Shown one piece after another: positions 50,601-52,148 of a stretch of 64,000 nucleotides of DNA. The translations under genes and the position numbers were made by a program. The notes beneath the pieces are model-generated. The model searched no databases. It saw only the letters and a list, made by a program, of their open reading frames with translations, and was not told the origin of the DNA. Each line of letters opens with the position of its first letter. Position 1 is the stretch's first letter. The DNA is from Symbiodinium natans (Eukaryota > Sar > Dinophyceae > Suessiales > Symbiodiniaceae), in NCBI GenBank assembly GCA_905221605.1, contig CAJNDS010002351.1, forward strand, positions 162,501 to 226,500, written 5' to 3'.

Positions 50601-52148
50601 ACCTTGCCCAGTAAAAAAATGACCTTGCCCAGTAAAAAAATGACCTTGCCCAGTAAGAAAATGACCTTGCCCAGTAAGAAAAAAATGACCTTGCCCAGTA
50701 AAAAAATGACCTTGCCCAGCAAAAAGATGACCTTGCCCAGTAAAAAGATGACCTTGCCCAGTAACATTTTTATTGGGCAAGGTCATTTTTTACTGGGCAA
50801 GGTCATTTTTTTACTGGGCAAGGTCGTTTTTTTGGACGAAACGACCTTGCCCAGTAAAAAAACGACCTTGCCCAGTAAAAAAACGACCTTGCCCAGTAAA
50901 AAAATGACCTTGCCCAGTAAAAAGATGACCTTGCCCAGTAACTCCTTAACATTTGAATTATATATGAAAGAGAAGTTTAGGGTTAAGCCACACCCTGTGG
51001 CCAGGAGATGGAGGAGTTCCGGACCTGGGAGAAGCAGCAGAAGCAGGAGAAGCGCCCGGGCGCTCAACCTTAGCGTTGCTGCTTCGGATTTTCGGGGGGG
51101 GGGGGGGGGGGGGGGGCGCTTCGGTCTCCGGGGTTTGGGTTTAGGCTTGTTTAAAGGTTTAGGGTTTAGGGCTTAGGGCTTAGGGTTTAGGGTTTAGGGT
51201 TTTGGGCCTTGGGGTTTAGGCTAGCTACATGTGTCTTTTGTTGCTTTGAAGTTCTACGGGCCCCCAAAGAAGATTAGACATGACAGGCCCGCTCCATCCC
51301 ACGGCTTCAGTTTTGGATCCCTAAACCCTAAACCCTAAACCCTAAACCCTAAACCCTAAACCCTAAACCCTAAACCCTAAACCCTAAATCCTAATTCAAC
51401 TAAACCCGAAACCCGAAACCCTCAACCCAGGGTTTCGGGTCTAGGGTCTTGGGCAGTTCCGGGCTTTCCGGCTTAGAGCCGCCCGAAACTCAAGTTCTCG
51501 TGATCACACGAGGCTGGAGTCCTACGCTGCAGGACTTGGGGTTGTGGGGGGTTGGGCGGGGGGGGGGGGGGCAAACCACAAACCCTAAAACATACCCCAA
51601 GCCCTAAACCCCTACAAACCTTACAAAACCCTACAAACTTCACAAACCCTACGAGCTTCACAAACCCTACAAACTTTACAAACCCGACAAAACCCTTCAA
51701 ACCTTAAATGCCCTACAAAGCCCTTCAAACCCTACAAACCCTACAAACCCTAAAGCCGAGGCCATAAACCTTTCCAGGGCCCAAGGAACCCAAGAGGCAA
51801 GGGGTTTAGGGTGTCAGGGGAGGGATATGGCCCTAAGCCCTAAAACTGCTGCGTGTTCGTCGAGAGGCTCATCAAAGTTTCAGGGTTTCAGGATTTAAGG
51901 TTTGGGGGGTCTGGGGCTTGACAAACCTACCGCAACCTTGCACCAGATGCCGTCAAACCAAGGAAAGCCGCCAAGAAGCCTTCGGCGAAAGCAGCGCAAG
52001 CGGCAAAGCCCCAGAAGAAGGCGCGGCCGATTTCTGCCCTACCCTAACTTGAGACGCGAGGCCCGAAACTCTAACAATCCCGAAGCCCTCCGCCTATCAG
52101 GTGCCGGCGGTCCGGAAGAAGCCGGCCAGCTCCGCCGGGTCAAAACAA
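2446..52148 (+). CDS. OGG1: 8-oxoguanine DNA glycosylase, split gene with at least 23 mini-exons
   Basis: Base-excision-repair glycosylase/AP lyase that removes 8-oxoguanine; expected in the nucleus or an organelle. Exons: 2446-2502, 3143-3181, 4196-4277, 6912-6958, 7334-7407, 8464-8494, 10314-10363, 10704-10775, 11329-11365, 15268-15306, 15506-15544, 16105-16139, 17611-17657, 18424-18469, 19732-19765, 46330-46383, 47316-47348, 48333-48360, 49273-49301, 50214-50267, 51005-51053, 51947-52020, 52101-52148. Codon phase is kept at every junction. Exons 1-20 give 309 codons, close to the roughly 345 residues of human OGG1, and follow the family order throughout. The catalytic Lys (GIGAKVADC, codon 18447-18449) and Asp (PVD, codon 46330-46332) are 19 residues apart after splicing, as in human OGG1 (249/268). 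Donors of introns 1-20 are 14 GC, 3 GT and 3 GA. The first Met exon and the 3' end are uncertain. Oddities: GQSFGW instead of GQSFRW, a 26.6-kb intron 15 and a basic C-terminal tail. Confidence 0.92.
3143..3181 (+). CDS. OGG1: OGG1 exon 2 (GQSF motif)
   Basis: Reads VTLVPGQSFGWKQ, 13 codons, with AG|GT acceptor and GT donor. TL-x-x-GQ-x-F-x-W is the OGG1 N-domain signature; the usual Arg before Trp is Gly here. Confidence 0.9.
4196..4277 (+). CDS. OGG1: OGG1 exon 3 (W.GVLG strand)
   Basis: Starts EAWLGVLG and ends HFQTLA plus one base (phase 1), GC donor. It corresponds to the WxGV beta-strand and following residues after GQSFxW. The following intron 3 (4278-6911) contains the nuclease-like ORF. 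Confidence 0.85.
4677..5945 (+). CDS. tandem PD-(D/E)XK nuclease-like protein, intronless, inside OGG1 intron 3
   Basis: A 422-codon ORF with no introns, unlike every neighbour. It has two homologous domains of about 190 residues. Domain 1: helix with E62 (RGVLLE), then D103-W...E112-L-K114, then FDDLFLLVYAPDG and IKHDLKTG. Domain 2: helix with E264, then D301-W...E310-V-K312, then FDELWLAIYSPSG and FKHWNWRAG. The D-x8-E-x-K spacing is identical in both, which fits a PD-(D/E)XK restriction-endonuclease-like fold with all core residues kept twice. I do not recognise the exact family, and DNA cleavage is an inference. The intronless state, clean reading frame and intronic location suggest a mobile or retroposed gene; a decayed resolvase-like or repair nuclease is the alternative. 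The start is the first upstream Met in frame, and TGA stops at 5943. No transposon ends were found around it. Confidence 0.8.
   Translation: MLRAAAAHCAPKKLRPASCRQLPVLDASQFQHIISDEGYTGRAYAGDLLATVGFAQRGVLLETLARRMLQREYPSHSIQSADVQSLGTCSNGRRRSLYHAAWDWVFMDRRVELKSAQLCFDKTNSRWRVAFHSVKLSCNGERAEQPFDDLFLLVYAPDGFYLIKHDLKTGVSTNGVKTESTGHKVQVRSDRRQTCWKAALQTILFKLTVQGCCKLVAYAARSDPLAQELCSNVLDSTALPAPQAYKGIPLSTMNPSIRALRIQEIAYELDKIQNPESSFQSAKGEISPRGYTRSDTNAAVDWVRDGVRVEVKSAKLSFHSGRKMWQCKFSNIKAGMTRDGRNAYFDELWLAIYSPSGIDVFKHWNWRAGLSGSGVRTAAEGKQLLYSGGKKGQSFSSALQRIKTKLEKDGANHHFTIRWTAT
6322..6409 (+). mobile_element. MITE family 2 copy in OGG1 intron 3
   Basis: Starts GGGGTTTACGAAAACAAGGG and ends TTTCGGAAACCCCC. Lies between the nuclease-like ORF and OGG1 exon 4. 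Confidence 0.7.
6912..6958 (+). CDS. OGG1: OGG1 exon 4 (MRAYFGLE)
   Basis: GCAG|GG acceptor, phase 1 in and phase 0 out, GT donor. PDMRAYFGLE matches the family segment (V/L)R-x-YF-x-LD. Confidence 0.88.
7334..7407 (+). CDS. OGG1: OGG1 exon 5 (LPELLAHWGARC)
   Basis: 24 codons plus 2 bases. The L-x-x-L-x-x-HWG segment and MERIAR match the helix that follows YFxLD in OGG1. GT donor. Confidence 0.86.
8464..8494 (+). CDS. OGG1: OGG1 exon 6 (GLRVLQQ)
   Basis: 31 nt encoding CLAGLRVLQQ, the GVR-x-L-x-QD segment. The GA donor (CAG|GA) joins to GAT of exon 7, restoring QQ-DPEET. Confidence 0.88.
9096..9300. repeat. G-rich low-complexity tract
   Basis: Long G runs (about 9176-9214) with GGGT/GGGC interruptions. 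They create spurious Gly/Pro-rich ORFs on both strands. Possible G-quadruplex. Confidence 0.9.
9415..9790. repeat. AAGCCCCCT-type degenerate tandem repeat
   Basis: Many imperfect AAGCCCCCTCAAGCACC units between the two palindrome blocks. No coding signal. Confidence 0.75.
10314..10363 (+). CDS. OGG1: OGG1 exon 7 (FSFICSQNNN)
   Basis: DPEETLFSFICSQNNN is the most diagnostic OGG1 segment. CACAG|GA acceptor; leaves with phase 2 through a GC donor to form NNNVSRI with exon 8. Confidence 0.95.
10704..10775 (+). CDS. OGG1: OGG1 exon 8 (SRICLLTDRLRARFGE)
   Basis: Matches the RI-x-x-x-(V/T)-x-RL-x-x-x-FG helix after NNN. A GC donor at 10776 keeps phase with exon 9; a GT donor at 10753 is an alternative that does not. 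Confidence 0.85.
10789..10865. repeat. TTTAGGG array in OGG1 intron 8
   Basis: About 11 perfect heptamers immediately downstream of exon 8. Confidence 0.95.
11329..11365 (+). CDS. OGG1: OGG1 exon 9 (FPRHGMAKATV)
   Basis: GTTTGCAG acceptor and GC donor. It gives the FP-x-x-x-x-LA type segment. Joined to exon 10, the FP-to-GYRA distance is about that of human OGG1. A start at 11311 is possible but changes frame. Confidence 0.65.
11686..11794 (+). mobile_element. MITE family 1, copy 1 (109 bp)
   Basis: Terminal inverted repeats CCCTAAGGGTCC.TGTACCT / AGGTACATGGACCCTTAGGG with an AT-rich core. Other copies lie at 27327-27435 (inverted), 37342-37442, 45631-45740, and degenerate at 11904-12010 and about 62325-62434. 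Confidence 0.9.
11904..12010 (+). mobile_element. MITE family 1, degenerate copy
   Basis: Keeps the AGTACCTCC core and the GGTACATGGACCCTTAG right end. It merges directly into a CCCTAAA array. Confidence 0.65.
12011..12098. repeat. CCCTAAA array
   Basis: About 12 perfect heptamers abutting the right end of a MITE family 1 copy. Confidence 0.9.
12963..13062. repeat. TTTAGGG array
   Basis: About 14 perfect heptamers in OGG1 intron 9. Confidence 0.95.
13321..13572 (+). repeat. 252-bp direct repeat, left copy
   Basis: Nearly identical to 14195-14446 (offset 874 bp). The two copies flank a 622-bp core, resembling a short LTR/TRIM-like arrangement or a tandem duplication. Confidence 0.9.
13573..14194. 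mobile_element. core between direct repeats with 51-bp minisatellite units
   Basis: Units ending GGCCACCAAAACGCATGCTG and starting CCTTCCGTAAGC recur 4-5 times. The middle (about 13755-14040) is related to 41889-42170. Minus-strand ORFs here only translate the minisatellite. Part of the core is an inverted relative of the flanking 252-bp repeat. Confidence 0.75.
14195..14446 (+). repeat. 252-bp direct repeat, right copy
   Basis: See the left copy at 13321-13572. Only scattered differences are visible (for example ACGGCGG versus ACGGAGG). Confidence 0.9.
14553..14652 (+). other. repeat-free island, coding-like, in OGG1 intron 9
   Basis: One frame reads FEVRRALHAWPRSAVLAKAT followed by an Arg-rich stretch. 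OGG1 does not need it, since exons 9 and 10 join directly, so it is either non-coding or belongs to another transcript. Confidence 0.2.
15268..15306 (+). CDS. OGG1: OGG1 exon 10 (LRDLGLGYRA)
   Basis: ERSLRDLGLGYRA, 13 codons, AG|GA acceptor, GA donor. LR-x-LG-(L/F)-GYRA is a classic OGG1 motif. Confidence 0.95.
15506..15544 (+). CDS. OGG1: OGG1 exon 11 (AYISQAARRLAEE)
   Basis: 13 codons, phase 0, GC donor. It continues GYRA with the YI-x-x-AA helix. The preceding intron is only 199 bp. Confidence 0.9.
16105..16139 (+). CDS. OGG1: OGG1 exon 12 (WLQSFR)
   Basis: DGRMLRWLQSF plus two bases matches the GG-x-x-WL-x-x-LR segment. AG|GA acceptor, GC donor, phase 2 out. Confidence 0.86.
17445..17536. 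repeat. TTTAGGG array
   Basis: About 13 perfect heptamers. CCCTAAA arrays lie on both sides (17308-17360 and 17697-17776), giving opposed orientations within 500 bp. Confidence 0.95.
17611..17657 (+). CDS. OGG1: OGG1 exon 13 (VREEL)
   Basis: SEKERERRLSVREEL plus one base. With exon 14 it forms REEL-C-RLPGIG, matching A-R-x-x-LC-x-LPG(V/I)G. GC donor. Confidence 0.82.
18010..18200. repeat. TTTAGGG array grading into variants
   Basis: Perfect heptamers followed by TCTAGGG and TCGAGGG variant units. Confidence 0.9.
18424..18469 (+). CDS. OGG1: OGG1 exon 14: helix-hairpin-helix with catalytic Lys
   Basis: RLPGIGAKVADCVA is the HhH element. The Lys (codon 18447-18449) is the nucleophile that forms the Schiff base with the damaged site. 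Phase 1 in, phase 2 out, GC donor. Confidence 0.96.
18600..19270. other. AT-rich island in OGG1 intron 14
   Basis: About 670 bp of strongly AT-rich sequence with no telomere-like repeats. One + frame is open from 18930 to 19302 except for a single TGA at 19119-19121. It reads Lys/Asn/Ser-rich before the TGA and MQIIGNDSTKIDEHKSSSQ after it. The composition is unlike the flanks, so it may be a transferred or organelle-derived fragment or a dead element. No family recognised. Confidence 0.6.
19732..19765 (+). CDS. OGG1: OGG1 exon 15 (FGLGFHGAVPV)
   Basis: Joins exon 14 as DCVALFGLGFHGAVPV, the segment just before the catalytic Asp. The donor is GA at 19766. The next matching exon starts with GAC at 46330, 26.6 kb away. 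Confidence 0.88.
20971..20994 (+). CDS. ankyrin gene exon 1 (start, MAVANPGK)
   Basis: ATG plus seven codons, GC donor, phase 0. It joins GRLYRAAK of exon 2. Short, so supported only by phase and by making a complete ORF. Confidence 0.55.
20971..28727 (+). CDS. small ankyrin-repeat protein, complete 10-exon gene nested in OGG1 intron 15
   Basis: Exons: 20971-20994, 21433-21456, 22115-22161, 23931-23990, 24459-24508, 25296-25370, 25665-25702, 26242-26305, 27744-27784, 28647-28727. Joined, they give 167 codons plus TAA with phase kept at every junction. The protein starts MAVANPGK. It has about four ankyrin repeats: GRLYRAAK-DGDIEGV (9-31), the FGSQPLVIATL unit (33-68), FGWTPLLSAASKGN (70-106) and LGRTPLHNAVAAG (107-141). 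It ends with a degenerate unit DGKTVLSIELG. Ankyrin repeats mediate protein-protein binding, so no specific partner can be named. Donors are GC, GA and GT. The terminal stop is made by a CCCTAA repeat running into the exon, so a further downstream exon cannot be excluded. It lies between OGG1 exons 15 and 16, on the same strand. Confidence 0.88.
21433..21456 (+). CDS. ankyrin gene exon 2 (GRLYRAAK)
   Basis: 24-nt micro-exon with AG|GG acceptor and GA donor. With exon 3 it forms RAAK-DGDIEGV, a typical first ankyrin helix. Confidence 0.65.
22115..22161 (+). CDS. ankyrin gene exon 3 (DGDIEGVAAACAEGA)
   Basis: 15 codons plus 2 bases, AG|GA acceptor, GT donor. GD-x-x-x-V is the usual start of an ankyrin helix pair. 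Confidence 0.75.
23931..23990 (+). CDS. ankyrin gene exon 4 (FGSQPLVIATLL)
   Basis: LDVQHPEFGSQPLVIATLL plus 2 bases, GT donor. It is the G-x-x-PL-x-x-A helix of an ankyrin unit. Confidence 0.85.
24459..24508 (+). CDS. ankyrin gene exon 5 (NGHTECVHYLLEEKA)
   Basis: The NGH-x-x-CV-x-YLLE second helix of an ankyrin unit is unmistakable. GT donor in phase 1; exon 6 restores EEKADV. Confidence 0.95.
24784..24882. repeat. CCCTAAA array in ankyrin intron
   Basis: About 14 perfect heptamers between ankyrin exons 5 and 6. A second block lies at 25145-25274, just before exon 6. Confidence 0.95.
25145..25274. repeat. CCCTAAA array directly before ankyrin exon 6
   Basis: About 18 near-perfect heptamers ending some 20 bp upstream of the exon 6 acceptor. 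Confidence 0.95.
25296..25370 (+). CDS. ankyrin gene exon 6 (FGWTPLLSAASKGN)
   Basis: 75 nt with the G-x-TPL-x-x-A consensus. The acceptor GGCAG|AT fits the phase of exon 5; GC donor. Confidence 0.95.
25665..25702 (+). CDS. ankyrin gene exon 7 (YLIARMADIQVQ)
   Basis: Second helix plus hairpin (ADIQVQ) of the same unit. GCAG|GC acceptor, GT donor. Confidence 0.93.
26076..26212 (+). mobile_element. MITE family 3 copy (AGGAGGGACC ends)
   Basis: Inverted ends AGGAGGGACCTTTGTAAGGG / GGGTCCCTCCTTAT around a GGTTATATAGG-rich core. A related copy lies at 38808-38950 and fragments at about 32290 and 32700. Confidence 0.7.
26242..26305 (+). CDS. ankyrin gene exon 8 (LGRTPLHNAVAAGC)
   Basis: Canonical DK-x-GRTPLH-x-AV-x-x-G helix; 21 codons plus 1 base. 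AG|GA acceptor, GT donor. Confidence 0.96.
26345..26458 (+). mobile_element. MITE family 2 copy (GGGGTTTACGAAA ends)
   Basis: Ends ATATGGGGGTTTACGAAA / TTTCGGAAACCCCCACATAT form an inverted repeat. Other copies lie at 6322-6409 and 40511-40602, with fragments near 29625 and 32096. It starts 40 bp after ankyrin exon 8. Confidence 0.75.
27327..27435 (-). mobile_element. MITE family 1, copy 2 (inverted)
   Basis: 109 bp, the reverse complement of copy 1 with intact CCCTAAGGGTCC ends. Confidence 0.9.
27532..27678. repeat. CCCTAAA array before ankyrin exon 9
   Basis: About 20 heptamers with a few AAACCCTA variants. Confidence 0.95.
27744..27784 (+). CDS. ankyrin gene exon 9 (LIEEKADVNARTK)
   Basis: LI-x-x-KADVNAR is the typical end of an ankyrin unit. 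AG|GC acceptor, GA donor. Confidence 0.95.
28647..28727 (+). CDS. ankyrin gene exon 10 (DGKTVLSIELG), stop in repeat
   Basis: DGKTVLSIELGRPKRPE is a degenerate ankyrin helix. Open through GWVRRP to TAA at 28725, where the stop is the first TAA of a CCCTAAA array. A GC donor at 28691 would be an alternative exit. Confidence 0.75.
   Translation, partial: DGKTVLSIELGRPKRPESMAGWVRRP
28722..28833. repeat. CCCTAAA array supplying the ankyrin stop codon
   Basis: About 15 perfect heptamers. The first TAA is in frame with ankyrin exon 10. Confidence 0.95.
29938..30125. repeat. CCCCTAAA / CCCCTCAA octamer array
   Basis: Octamer variants of the telomere-like unit just upstream of MAT exon 1. Confidence 0.9.
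30134..30213 (+). CDS. fabD: MAT exon 1 (PPSFALL)
   Basis: Ends SFALL plus two bases so that exon 2 gives ALLLFPGQGSQ. The ATG at 30140 could be the start; otherwise a transit-peptide exon lies upstream. GC donor. Confidence 0.75.
30134..45374 (+). CDS. fabD: malonyl-CoA:ACP transacylase, split gene nested in OGG1 intron 15
   Basis: Transfers malonyl groups from CoA to acyl carrier protein for type II fatty-acid (or polyketide) synthesis; probably plastid-targeted. Exons: 30134-30213, 30915-30960, 31842-31877, 33223-33261, 34031-34066, 34826-34879, 34998-35019, 36242-36297, 37581-37613, 38009-38026, 38708-38755, 39749-39799, 40989-41056, 41474-41520, 42551-42579, 43386-43421, 44123-44202, 44969-45048, 45353-45374. 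Motifs in order: FPGQGSQ, SEILGYDL, QPAIFVA, GVSCGE (Ser nucleophile, 36247-36249), MIRGE (Arg, 37605-37607), ANRLFPCG..VSG, GFHTELMSPA (His, 42556-42558), EIGPMKQLKA. Total is about 293 codons, near the family's roughly 300. One short exon is probably missing between 43421 and 44123, where phase does not match. Oddity: GVSCGE replaces the usual GHSLGE. A stand-alone AT serving a polyketide synthase is the alternative role. Confidence 0.92.
30915..30960 (+). CDS. fabD: MAT exon 2 (FPGQGSQ oxyanion motif)
   Basis: FPGQGSQRQGMLGWA; the Gln of GQGSQ contributes to the oxyanion hole in the family. AG|GT acceptor, GA donor. Confidence 0.96.
30988..31096. repeat. TTTAGGG array in MAT intron 2
   Basis: About 15 heptamers beginning some 30 bp after MAT exon 2. 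Confidence 0.95.
31842..31877 (+). CDS. fabD: MAT exon 3 (WPMIEK)
   Basis: EGHETAWPMIEK, 12 codons, AG|GA acceptor, GT donor. Continues into AseILGYDL of exon 4. Confidence 0.85.
32521..32620. repeat. G-rich tract with a 62-nt uninterrupted G run
   Basis: Uninterrupted G from 32559 to 32620. The long Pro/Gly ORFs over it are artefacts. Length may be unreliable in the assembly. Confidence 0.95.
33223..33261 (+). CDS. fabD: MAT exon 4 (ASEILGYDLFDIT)
   Basis: A-x-x-(I/V)LGYDL is conserved in FabD. AG|GC acceptor, GA donor. Confidence 0.95.
33313..33500. repeat. GA-rich microsatellite
   Basis: (GA)n/(GAGAGG)n tracts just after MAT exon 4, in intron. Smaller GA tracts lie at 32755 and 37497. 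Confidence 0.9.
34031..34066 (+). CDS. fabD: MAT exon 5 (GPQERLDELD)
   Basis: EMGPQERLDELD matches the GP-x-E-x-L-x-x-T segment before QPA. GC donor. Confidence 0.92.
34436..34616. repeat. TTTAAGGG / TTTCAGGG octamer array
   Basis: Octamer variants in homogeneous runs, suggesting local unequal amplification of each variant. Confidence 0.85.
34826..34879 (+). CDS. fabD: MAT exon 6 (VCQPAIFVAAM)
   Basis: QPA(I/L)F-x-x-x-M motif. Ends LK before a GA donor. An open frame continues to 34897, so the exact exit is inferred. Confidence 0.93.
34998..35019 (+). CDS. fabD: MAT exon 7, 22-nt micro-exon
   Basis: DSGTDVR plus one base. It supplies the G that begins GVSCGE in exon 8. GCAG|GA acceptor, GA donor. 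Supported by phase and position only. Confidence 0.55.
36242..36297 (+). CDS. fabD: MAT exon 8 (active-site Ser, GVSCGE)
   Basis: VSCGELAALCAAGCFNFE corresponds to G-x-S-x-GE-x-x-AL-x-x-AG-x-F. The donor is GA and exon 9 continues F-E-DGVRL. Confidence 0.95.
36936..37001. mobile_element. short hairpin element (family 5)
   Basis: Arms GTTCCCGCTTATACTAA / TTAGTATAACGGGGAAC around CCCATTAAGGACTG. A related copy lies at about 59160-59247. Confidence 0.65.
37342..37442 (+). mobile_element. MITE family 1, copy 3
   Basis: Core identical to copy 1 but the outer CCCT/AGGG ends have decayed. Confidence 0.85.
37581..37613 (+). CDS. fabD: MAT exon 9 (catalytic Arg, MIRGE)
   Basis: DGVRLAMIRGE, 11 codons. 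The RGE Arg binds the malonyl carboxylate in the family. AG|GA acceptor, GC donor. Confidence 0.94.
38009..38026 (+). CDS. fabD: MAT exon 10, 18-nt micro-exon (AMKAAA)
   Basis: Six codons that restore RGE-AMKAAA-EKPQK, as in other FabD proteins (RGEAMQxA). AAG|GC acceptor, GA donor. Confidence 0.75.
38708..38755 (+). CDS. fabD: MAT exon 11 (KMISIVGLTDDE)
   Basis: EKPQKMISIVGLTDDE matches the M-x-(S/A)-(I/V)-x-GL segment. AG|GA acceptor, GC donor. Confidence 0.93.
38808..38950 (+). mobile_element. MITE family 3 copy after MAT exon 11
   Basis: Starts AGGAGGGACCCTTGTAGGG and shares the ATATAGGGACT core with 26076-26212. It starts 53 bp after the exon. Confidence 0.65.
39224..39332. mobile_element. 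inverted-repeat element (GGGTGGTTATC ends)
   Basis: Long imperfect arms: ATAAGGGTGGTTATC and ATCCCTTTTGG pair with CCAAAAAGGGA and GACAACCACCCATAAT. Confidence 0.7.
39749..39799 (+). CDS. fabD: MAT exon 12 (AEALCEEVVSQGGGVCC)
   Basis: Matches the LC-x-E ... V segment before ANxLFP. AG|GC acceptor, GT donor. Confidence 0.93.
40367..40470. repeat. TTTAGGG array in MAT intron 12
   Basis: About 14 perfect heptamers. Confidence 0.95.
40989..41056 (+). CDS. fabD: MAT exon 13 (VANRLFPCG, VSG)
   Basis: VANRLFPCGVAVSGT is the (A/I)N-x-x-(F)P-x-G-x-x-(V/I)SG segment. 22 codons plus 2, GA donor. Confidence 0.96.
41474..41520 (+). CDS. fabD: MAT exon 14 (ERSAQKVAELR)
   Basis: KLAKERSAQKVAELR precedes the GFHT His motif. 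AG|GA acceptor, GC donor, phase kept on both sides. Confidence 0.88.
41879..42406. mobile_element. 528-bp element with 13-bp terminal inverted repeats
   Basis: Ends GAAGTAGGGTTTA (41879) and TAAACCCTACTTC (42394-42406) are exact inverted repeats. The interior is related to the core at 13755-14090 and carries three 51-bp units at about 42160-42313. A second right end (TAAACCCTACTTC, 42514-42526) follows. Confidence 0.75.
42551..42579 (+). CDS. fabD: MAT exon 15 (catalytic His, GFHTELMSPA)
   Basis: 29 nt encoding FHTELMSPA, with the Gly completed across the junction. The catalytic His codon is 42556-42558. GT donor. Confidence 0.95.
43386..43421 (+). CDS. fabD: MAT exon 16 (VKTGALRSPEIT)
   Basis: Matches the helix after the His motif (A-L-x-x-x-x-I). 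AG|GT acceptor, GC donor. The phase to the next exon is unmatched, implying a missing exon. Confidence 0.7.
43557..43850. repeat. TTTTAGGG octamer array
   Basis: About 25 mostly perfect TTTTAGGG units in MAT intron, distinct from the usual heptamer. Confidence 0.95.
44123..44202 (+). CDS. fabD: MAT exon 17 (LTSPNQW)
   Basis: Ends GLTSPNQW, matching QL-x-x-PV-x-W. Exon 18 then starts with E, giving W-ED. The 5' boundary is uncertain. GC donor. Confidence 0.75.
44822..44932. repeat. CCCTAAA array before MAT exon 18
   Basis: About 16 perfect heptamers ending some 37 bp before the exon. Confidence 0.95.
44969..45048 (+). CDS. fabD: MAT exon 18 (FFWEIGPMKQLKA)
   Basis: Contains DGVEFFWEIGPMKQLKA, the C-terminal F-x-E-(V/I)GP-x-x-x-L motif. 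AG|GA acceptor, GC donor. Confidence 0.96.
45353..45374 (+). CDS. fabD: MAT exon 19, terminal (MKCIDC stop)
   Basis: One base plus MKCIDC and TGA (45372-45374). It fits the phase of exon 18 and the usual short basic end of the protein. The acceptor AG|T is atypical here. Confidence 0.5.
45631..45740 (+). mobile_element. MITE family 1, copy 4 (110 bp)
   Basis: Perfect CCCTAAGGGTCCATGTACCT / AGGTACATGGACCCTTAGGG ends. One extra T relative to copy 1. Lies between MAT and OGG1 exon 16. Confidence 0.92.
46004..46085. mobile_element. family 4 inverted-repeat element, diverged copy
   Basis: GTAGGGAATGCGGGGAATG and CCTAATTCCCTCGTTCCCTG are imperfect inverted ends shared with 46744-46863. Confidence 0.6.
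46098..46315. repeat. CCCTAAA array before OGG1 exon 16
   Basis: About 29 heptamers with a few CCCCTAAA units, ending 15 bp before the acceptor region of exon 16. Confidence 0.95.
46330..46383 (+). CDS. OGG1: OGG1 exon 16: catalytic Asp and DVHVWR segment
   Basis: DVHVWRITVRDYEPALRE, 18 codons, AG|GA acceptor, GC donor. The first codon is the catalytic Asp of PVD. The HVW-x-I-x-x-RDY sequence is diagnostic. Confidence 0.96.
46602..46686. mobile_element. 85-bp long-arm inverted repeat
   Basis: AAAGGCTCCAATGTAGTTCC pairs with GGGTACTACATAGGAGCCTTT; the arms continue through CTTTTGGGGT / ACCCCAAAAAG. Confidence 0.85.
46744..46863. mobile_element. family 4 inverted-repeat element (CTTAGTAGGGAATGAGG ends)
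   Basis: CTTAGTAGGGAATGAGG..TAATTA pairs with TAATT.CCCTCATTTCCTACTAAG. The interior has been invaded by CCCTAAA-like units. Confidence 0.8.
47316..47348 (+). CDS. OGG1: OGG1 exon 17 (KSLTPAVYEE)
   Basis: 11 codons, phase 0, GC donor. (K)SLTP-x-x-Y is conserved after the RDY segment. Confidence 0.92.
48333..48360 (+). CDS. OGG1: OGG1 exon 18 (VGDAFRRRF)
   Basis: 28 nt, AG|GT acceptor, GC donor. Joined to exons 17 and 19 it gives YEE-VGDAFRRRFG-AAFAGWAHS. Confidence 0.9.
49273..49301 (+). CDS. OGG1: OGG1 exon 19 (AGWAHS)
   Basis: 29 nt reading AAFAGWAHS, with a GC donor at 49302. It is followed in exon 20 by VLFGAEL, completing the AGWA-x-x-VLF-x-A-(E/D)L motif. Confidence 0.94.
50214..50267 (+). 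CDS. OGG1: OGG1 exon 20 (VLFGAEL)
   Basis: VLFGAELAAERLPADLRK, 18 codons, AG|GT acceptor, GC donor. This is the end of the catalytic domain. Confidence 0.94.
50529..50943. repeat. 21-bp minisatellite with an internal inverted block
   Basis: Units TTGCCCAGTAAAAAAATGACC: 11 forward, then 3 reverse (50770-50825), then 5 forward. The unit is 7 codons, so both strands stay open and give artefactual repetitive ORFs. Lies in OGG1 intron 20, about 60 bp before exon 21. Confidence 0.95.
51005..51053 (+). CDS. OGG1: OGG1 exon 21, charged tail
   Basis: EMEEFRTWEKQQKQEK plus one base. Acidic then Lys/Gln-rich helix following LPADLRK; phase 0 in, GC donor. It lies just downstream of the 21-bp minisatellite. 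Confidence 0.75.
51947..52020 (+). CDS. OGG1: OGG1 exon 22, Lys/Ala-rich basic tail
   Basis: Contains PRKAAKKPSAKAAQAAKPQ and ends KK before a GC donor. It looks like a histone-H1-like or nuclear-localising tail. Phase fits exon 21, but no family motif proves membership. Confidence 0.6.
52101..52148 (+). CDS. OGG1: OGG1 exon 23, basic tail
   Basis: VPAVRKKPASSAGSKQ, 16 codons, AG|GT acceptor, GA donor. It continues the basic tail in phase. Whether the gene ends here is unclear. A Gly/Lys/Ser-rich island at about 52.67 kb may be a further exon. Confidence 0.55.

Noticed and set aside
50445-51176. 243-codon ORF with repeated MTLPSKK, and its minus-strand LLGKVIF counterparts
   Set aside because: Direct translation of a 21-bp minisatellite in both strands; its 3' part overlaps OGG1 exon 21 in a different frame.
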